Source of the DNA: Epiperipatus broadwayi
Taxonomy: Eukaryota; Onychophora; Udeonychophora; Euonychophora; Peripatidae
Length of the DNA stretch: 64,000 nucleotides
Direction: 5' to 3'
Assembly (NCBI GenBank): GCA_028023455.1
Contig: JAQFVV010000042.1
Span: 5,530,203-5,594,202 of the forward strand
The position numbers were made by a program, and so were the translations under genes. Under the pieces are notes generated by a model. That model did no database searches, was not told the DNA's origin, and saw nothing but the letters and a program-made list of their open reading frames with translations. Each line of letters begins with the position of its first letter. Position 1 is the stretch's first letter. Below are positions 57,980 to 64,000 of this stretch, piece by piece.

Positions 57980-59488
57980 ATTCTTTTTAAGTAAAATGAA
58001 ATTAATAAAAAAAAATTTTGAATAGAATTTAAAAAAAAAATACCAAAAGAAGTTTTAGTATAATTATTAAAGTGATAGTTATAATTTATTAAATTAATTT
58101 TATTTTTTAATTGTCAATTTATCTCCTCTATCAAAAATATATACGCACAAAAGTATAACTGCATACAATAATACGGCAGTTTCAATAATGATTTTTATAT
58201 TTAACGTAGTATCAACTAAGTTATAGCTATCATATTCCATACATCATAAAGTTTTGATAATGATTTGTTTTGTTTAGAAAAGCTCACACTTCCATTAGAA
58301 TGGGTTAGTTAGAGAATGTTCTCTTTTTATAGATATATGCTTAACCTGGCGGATTCATTTTGATAATTAAAGTAGCTTTTAAAAAATGGTCAACTGCATA
58401 ATGGATGTAATAGGAAAAATATATATATTAAATAAAAATTTATTAAAAATGTATATCTAAAATATTGTCTCATTTTCGTGCCTATTTCAATTCAGGGTTT
58501 GACGTAATTGCTTTGATGCATCATCTATAGGAAAAATTCTGCACAATCTAACATTTTCATTATGAATTACTAAAATTATAAAACAGTTTAATAAATCCAT
58601 CTTTGTTTTATTTTTATAATAATGTTTATTTTATTCTATACTTGATTCAAAAAAATAGTTTATCCAATCAGTATAAATAATGCAAAATAAACATCCAATT
58701 AAATATATCCTTAAAGTCTATGCTACACTTATATCATAATAACGTTCAAGACCATAAATCCATCATCATTTTATATACTGTAATTTGTTTTTTCTTACAT
58801 TATTTAATATTGTATTTATAAAAATATAGCTATCTTTAAAAACAATCTTAGTATTTATTGTTACTTTTAATTTACTTAATAAATTTCTATTATTAATCTA
58901 AATATTAATATATAAACTCGATGCTATCTATTTTAGTAGCTTGTGCAAGGATAAGAAATGATAATCATATGATGTTATAATGGTTTAATATATTTAAGTT
59001 TAATATTTATTATTTAACTTTTTATTAACAAATCTTATAAATTATTATTGTAAAATGTTTTTTATAAATATTTTTCCAATTCTTCTCTTACTATTATCAA
59101 CACTTTCTTTTTCCTATTCCAACAATGTCAATAAAAGGCTGTTTAATAGTGGTTATCCTATTCTTACTAATGGCTCTGAGGAAAGTTGTTATTTCCATTT
59201 AAATTTACATATACATTTATATTAGGCTATACATCTTTATTATTTACATTTATAAAATTAATTTTTTAGTGTTAATATTACAGGTCATTAAAAATATAAT
59301 AAATTCTTTGTCTTGTAATATACAAATATAATTTCAAAAAGATTTAAGCTGTATCTAAAATCAGTCTGGTATATAAATATCATATTCAAGTTCCAACAAC
59401 CTTAAGTATAGGTGGCATCTTATTCTTTTTTAATATTTACTTATTAATGGCTCATGGAAAATGGTTACTTTCATTTAAATTTATATAT
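57980..59488. other. AT-rich upstream flank, no gene seen
   Basis: Nothing recognised. Confidence 0.5.
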
Positions 59489-59490
59489 AT

Positions 59491-59583
59491 ATTATAATGG
59501 AATGAACAATTCAAAACAAAATAACACTCTCCATATAGTAGATCTATGAGATAGTGATCATGTGATGTTTAGTGGTTTATAAT
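59491..59583 (+). repeat. Dispersed repeat family A, short copy with target duplication
   Basis: AACACTCTCCATATAGTAGA and GTGATCATGTGATGTTTAGT-GGTTTA, the end blocks of family A, with the middle deleted. Flanked by TATAATGGAATG on both sides (about 59491-59502 and 59570-59581). The 12-base duplication suggests retroposition of a very short RNA. Confidence 0.65.
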
Positions 59584-62370
59584 GGAATGGATAATTTTTG
59601 GGGTTAAAGTGGGGGATCTGGAAAAAATCATCATCAATGCTCTCAAGGTAACAAATATTTCAAATAATGAAATTTAATATAAATTTAAAATACATAAGTA
59701 TGAGTAATGTTTAATATCACAAAAATATATAAGTAATTTTATAATAATATTGTATGAGATGCAAGATCTCATTGAGAGATCAGCCCAGTTAACTCCTTAG
59801 AGTAACCATAAGTATAATTATAAATCCAGCAGCATTATCAATAAATAAAGTCATATTCATGAATGATCAACAATCAAAATAAATCAACAGTCAATCTTGT
59901 GACTGGATTTGAAATAGGTCTACTGTGGACCAGACCAATTATTTAGCCTTTGCCAGCTTGGGGCAATTATTTAACCATTAATTTGGATGCACTAACCTAA
60001 GTGCTAATCCATTAGAATACATAATCACAAAAACAACAATGCTGGGATGCGCTGGTCACTTAGTACCATTAATGTAGAGGACAACTATAAACTTAAATTC
60101 TAATAAATACTAAATTAAATAAAATGAAGTGCATAGGCTTTAAAAAATATTCTTTTTGTGCCAACCAGGATGGTGATAATTGATGGGAATATCATAATCA
60201 CTGAATGCCCATAAACACTAAGATACTCTCCTTTTATATATCAGACCATTATGCATGAATCTAGCTCAAAGAATGTAAGCTATATATCTTACAGTGATCA
60301 AGAGAATCATATAATATTCTAAAAACCATTTAGAATTAAGTATACTGGGATAATTTTAATCAAAATACAAGTTTATTAATAACAAAAAAATGGAATTAAG
60401 GTCTTTAGAATAAGGCTATACACGTATAAATTAAACCTGATTTTAAATTAATATATAATTAAAAAAACTATCACATTGTGATTTATATACCTCCTAATGG
60501 ATTTACATAGAACCCATATAGTGCACAGATGCACATTTTATAATATGCAATGAATATATTTCAATTGACATTTAATAAAATTGAAAAAATTAAATTTCAT
60601 ATATGTGTTAACTTTGTACTCATTGATGTATATACACATACAGACCTGATATAATTTCTGAACATTTTTGACTTGTCATAAAATAAAATACATGATTAAA
60701 ATTTTTAAATTATATTTTAATGATACAAATACCTTATGCTAAGTTTACTTATATATATCATCCCCACACAGTATAATATTTGATTAATCGATTTGAATTT
60801 GTCAAAATAATAATTAAATTAATTTTTATAATACATATTTAATAATAGCAAAAATTAATTTTCCTTTTTATGGGACAAGATTTAATATATATGTATGTGT
60901 GTTTAGAAATTTTTGCGCACACTGCCTTTACATCATATATTTTTGATTTGACAAAATAATAAATTTATTAAAAATATCCTTTTCCTAATTAATTTGTTGA
61001 ATATACATGTATATAAAAAACATAATATGAATCAGCAAATTCTCTCATAATATTTTTACTCTTTTTTTAGCAAAAAAATATCAATCTCTAACAGGTTAAG
61101 ATTAATTAGATTAGTTTTTCTTTTTAATTCAAATTCAAGCAAAATTATTTATTTGTTTTAGCTTTTTTAAAAAATATAGATTTTTAAATGCCATTTTTAT
61201 TAATGAAATTATTTAATATATCAGGCTCAATTTATATATCACAATCATAGGTTGCTCTTAATTGTAACATCTTTAAATTTAAAATATGAATTTTAAAATG
61301 TCATTTTGACTAAAGAAATTGTTTAAAATTTCATTCTCATTATATATATCACTACTTACCAGCTGAACTTGTTATAATACATTTATTTGTGTTTCTTTTC
61401 ATGTAGATACATCAACATATGTATAGTTAATTCTTCAGTAAGTAAAGAAATTATCTTGGTACTGATGAGGTATAGTCCTGGATTAATTGGCATTCGATGG
61501 TCTCTTGTCTAGGATTTGATAGGCTCCAGGCCAGCAAGCTATCTTAACCACATTTGTGTAGGCTAATTGATCCAATGGAAGTTGACCCTAGCTTCATGGG
61601 AATCAAAACTAGTGAGCTATATAGTTGCTGCTGGACTTCCTTGCATTTTTATATCTTCATGGTAGCTCTGTATAACTCTGGAAATCAATTCTGATAACCA
61701 CCTAACTGCTACAGCTACCAACTAAAATTATTAGACAACAAACACAACTCTAATATCTCTAGTGGTATGATAAAACACAGTAAAAACTTTATCTCTTTAA
61801 TCTTTTCAAATCACTTTTAATTAAAAGCTACTTTTGAACGCAAGTTTGAAATTTTATCAAAGTATAATCTACAGAGATTTTTAAAAATAGATAATAGAAA
61901 TGTTTACATTTATCAGTTCTATTTTATCATAAAACATGCATGGTTTTAATTTCAAAATGAGCATACAATAAAAACATTAGATCTTTTTAACTTTTTACTT
62001 CATAATGAAATTTTATTTTAAATTCGGAATTATTTAACCCTATACTGTGTTTCTTTATTCCAGGGAAATGAAGAAAATATCTACAAAATTTTTGTTGGCT
62101 GTGTCTATTTCTATGTTTCCTTTCAACTTTATTTGTGCACACATACTATGTTATTGTATGCCATGTAACATACCTGTTACAATATATATATATATCATGC
62201 TATATATATATAGAGGAAATATACTATCCAAATATATAAATAATTAAATGATTTAACTTCAGTCTAAGTAGCTTTGACTTTCAGATTTAACATAATATTA
62301 TTGGATAAAATTCTATATTGCGACATAATTAATCTTTTTTTTTAAAGTTTATCAATTCACTGCAGAAATA
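59584..62370. other. AT-rich DNA; unclassified mixed-composition stretches
   Basis: 61480-61740 and 59930-60060 are less AT-rich than the rest and look like old repeats (GGCTCCAGGCCAGCAAGC, TTTGCCAGCTTGGGGCAATT), but I could not assign them. No host gene seen. Confidence 0.4.
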
Positions 62371-62374
62371 AAGA

Positions 62375-64000
62375 TTCCTCCAACCTTAATATAACTTCAT
62401 TTATTCATCGTTTTTCTTCTCCATAACATTGTTGCAAACATCTTTATCTCTTTCATCCATTTCACATGTGTTCATTTTCAGCCATCTTTTTTATGAATCC
62501 AGCCTACCTTCATTCAGTTTAATTTTTTCAGTGATGGCAATGATAATTATTTTTTCAATCATATATTTTATTTTTGATCACTCTTTGATATTCCAAATAT
62601 ATTTCTATCAAAATTTTGCTGTATAATCTGAAGTCTGTATATATTGCTTTTCTATTATGTGTCTCAAATCCATATGTAAGCATTGGTAAATTGCATTTAT
62701 TAAAAATCTTTTTCAAACACATAGGTATATTTTCTTTTAATTTTAAGCAACTTTTATTAAAAACATTCCATCTATATTTATTTTTATGACTAATTTAAAC
62801 TTTTATGATTCCATCCTATTAATAACCTGACCAAAGTATTGATAGTTATTATTATTTTCTAATTCATTACTATCAATTTGCTTTTAAAAAAGCAAATGTA
62901 CATTATTTTAGTTTTCTGAACATTTGGTATATAGCCTGCCAATAATTTTTCTGATTTTTTTAACATTGATAATAAATTCATCATTTTCCGGACTGTTTCT
63001 TTTCTTCATGCATTTATTTGCACATTTTTTTTCTTCATGAAATATTTGTGGTTTTTTAAATGATGTAATTATAGACACTTTTTTTTGTTCTTTATTACTA
63101 TATAATTTTTATATAACTTTTCACAACTTTTATGTTGTAGTTTCTTTAGTAAAAGTACAATTTTTTTTTCTTATTTTTAGTCTTACTTTCATCTGATAAT
63201 TCTTAGACTTTTTCTCAAAACTTTGAAGTAAGTATTTTAAAAATATAGAATAATTTCATCAAATACTCTTATCAGTGTTAATCAGGTGTTACATTTTGAT
63301 AAATATTTTTAGAACTTATCATTATTTTGGATCTATGACTTGATGCACCAAAATTTTAATCACTGCATAGATGCTGATAGGGTTAAATGCTTTTTTTAAA
63401 ATCTAAAAATACAATGTAAAATGGCACTTATATTCCTTGCTTCTTTCTATAATTTCTCTTAATATTTGGATGGTATCTATTTGTATTATTACTGTCTTTA
63501 AATTCAGTTGATTTTTTTGGTTAGTTTGTCAAAACTCCATGTAGACGAATTACAAATACAAGATTTAATGCAGAGCTGGTAGAAGTCTGTAATTTTTAAT
63601 ATTTTGTTCATCTTTTTCTAATATCAAAATCACTATTGCACTCTTCCAGTCATATGATACACCTTATCATTTAGTCATTTGGTGTATAGCCTGCCAATAA
63701 TTTTTCTGGTTTTTTTTAACATTGATAATAAATTCATCATTTCCTGGACTGTTTTTTTTTTCTTCACGTATTTATTTGCATGTTTTTCTTCATGAAATAT
63801 ATGTGGTCCTTTAAAAGATGTAATTATAGATACTTTTTTTGTTGTTCTTTATGACCATATAGCTTTTAAAGAACTTATCACACCTTTTATGTTGTAGTTT
63901 CTCTAATAAAAGTACAATTTTTTAATTTATTTCTGTAACAATTTTTTTTCCAGTAACTATGATGTCTTCTTTTCTATAACTTTCCTAATCAACTTTTTTT
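62375..64000 (-). pseudogene. RTE retrotransposon, old copy running off the window
   Basis: Minus-strand sequence follows the RTE at 52.7-56 kb. C-terminal region at 62400-62920 (the SYHKNKYRWNVFNKSC-like region and MLTYGFET-like region), then ELSDESKTKNKK near 63170-63210, IQILREIIERSKEYKCHFTL near 63440-63500, and a VLILIFKK-like block near 63610. Stops and indels are dense, so it is older than the 53 kb copy. The 5' half lies beyond 64000. It contains an internal segmental repeat (next entry). Confidence 0.78.
62925..63930 (-). repeat. About 265-base segment present twice inside the RTE relic
   Basis: 62927-63195 and 63670-63930 share GTATAGCCTGCCAATAATTT, AACATTGATAATAAATTCAT, TTCTTCATGAAATAT, GATGTAATTATAGA and CTTTTATGTTGTAGTTTCT in the same orientation. 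The right copy is in its proper place in the RTE (minus strand GTCCAGGAAATGATGAAT equals the KAPGNDGI block). The left copy is misplaced, inserted between the ELSDES and MFNGF regions. Confidence 0.75.

Noticed and set aside
61462-61469. CTGATGAG core of a possible third hammerhead
   Set aside because: No GAAA box, no stem II and no matching stem I strand downstream.

Overview
This 64 kb window comes from a very AT-rich, transposon-crowded animal nuclear genome, most likely an invertebrate; I cannot name the phylum. Evidence for a eukaryote: no long host ORFs, consensus splice donors, tRNA-derived SINEs, non-LTR retrotransposons, Penelope-like elements (PLEs), piggyBac, hAT and Merlin-type DNA transposons, and long AT microsatellites. 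Nothing looks bacterial or organellar.

The only convincing host gene piece is a 153-base first coding exon on the minus strand at 57573-57725. It ends at a perfect AGG|GTAAGT donor and its peptide resembles the N-terminal part of regulators of calcineurin (RCAN/calcipressin). About 200 bases upstream are a perfect cAMP response element (TGACGTCA) and a TATA-like box. If the call is right, transcription runs leftward and most or all of 1-57572 is intronic sequence; I did not find the second exon. A less AT-rich island at 27.7-28.8 kb holds a weak candidate for another first exon on the same strand.

Everything else is repeats. 1-10 kb: two non-LTR retrotransposon tails, direct repeats, a decayed ZBED5/FAM200-like hAT transposase, and a tRNA-Gly-like retroposon. 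13.9-15.2 kb: a tRNA-derived SINE and an inverted pair of short elements, each carrying a recognisable type I hammerhead ribozyme. 16.3-17.7 and 24.5 kb: long hairpin (foldback) elements. 18.4-19.3 kb: another LINE tail. 25.6-26.5 kb: RTE 3' fragment. 29.3-29.7 kb: first PLE remnant (GIY-YIG domain). 32.3-32.7 kb: Merlin/IS1595-like zinc ribbon. 37.0-38.8 kb: second PLE, heavily decayed, followed by an RTE tail. 39.9-44.6 kb: a broken piggyBac transposase, then a tandem array, into which a third PLE with about 200-base inverted terminal repeats has inserted. 46.1-47.0 kb: a non-coding element built of one inverted and two direct copies, with a perfect 13-base target duplication. 48.3-49.0 kb: LINE reverse transcriptase remnant. 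49.1-52.6 kb: fourth PLE, with 0.93 kb inverted arms and a hAT MITE nested in its reverse transcriptase. 52.7-56.0 kb: nearly full-length RTE. 56-62 kb: RCAN promoter area and AT-rich flank. 62.4-64.0 kb: older RTE running off the window.

How the parts act together: the autonomous elements (RTE, PLEs, hAT, piggyBac) supply the enzymes; the SINEs and MITEs are their likely non-autonomous riders. All identified transposases and polymerases carry frame breaks or lost catalytic residues. The most notable structures are the hammerhead-bearing SINE-like family, the PLE inverted-repeat architectures and the 46 kb composite element.
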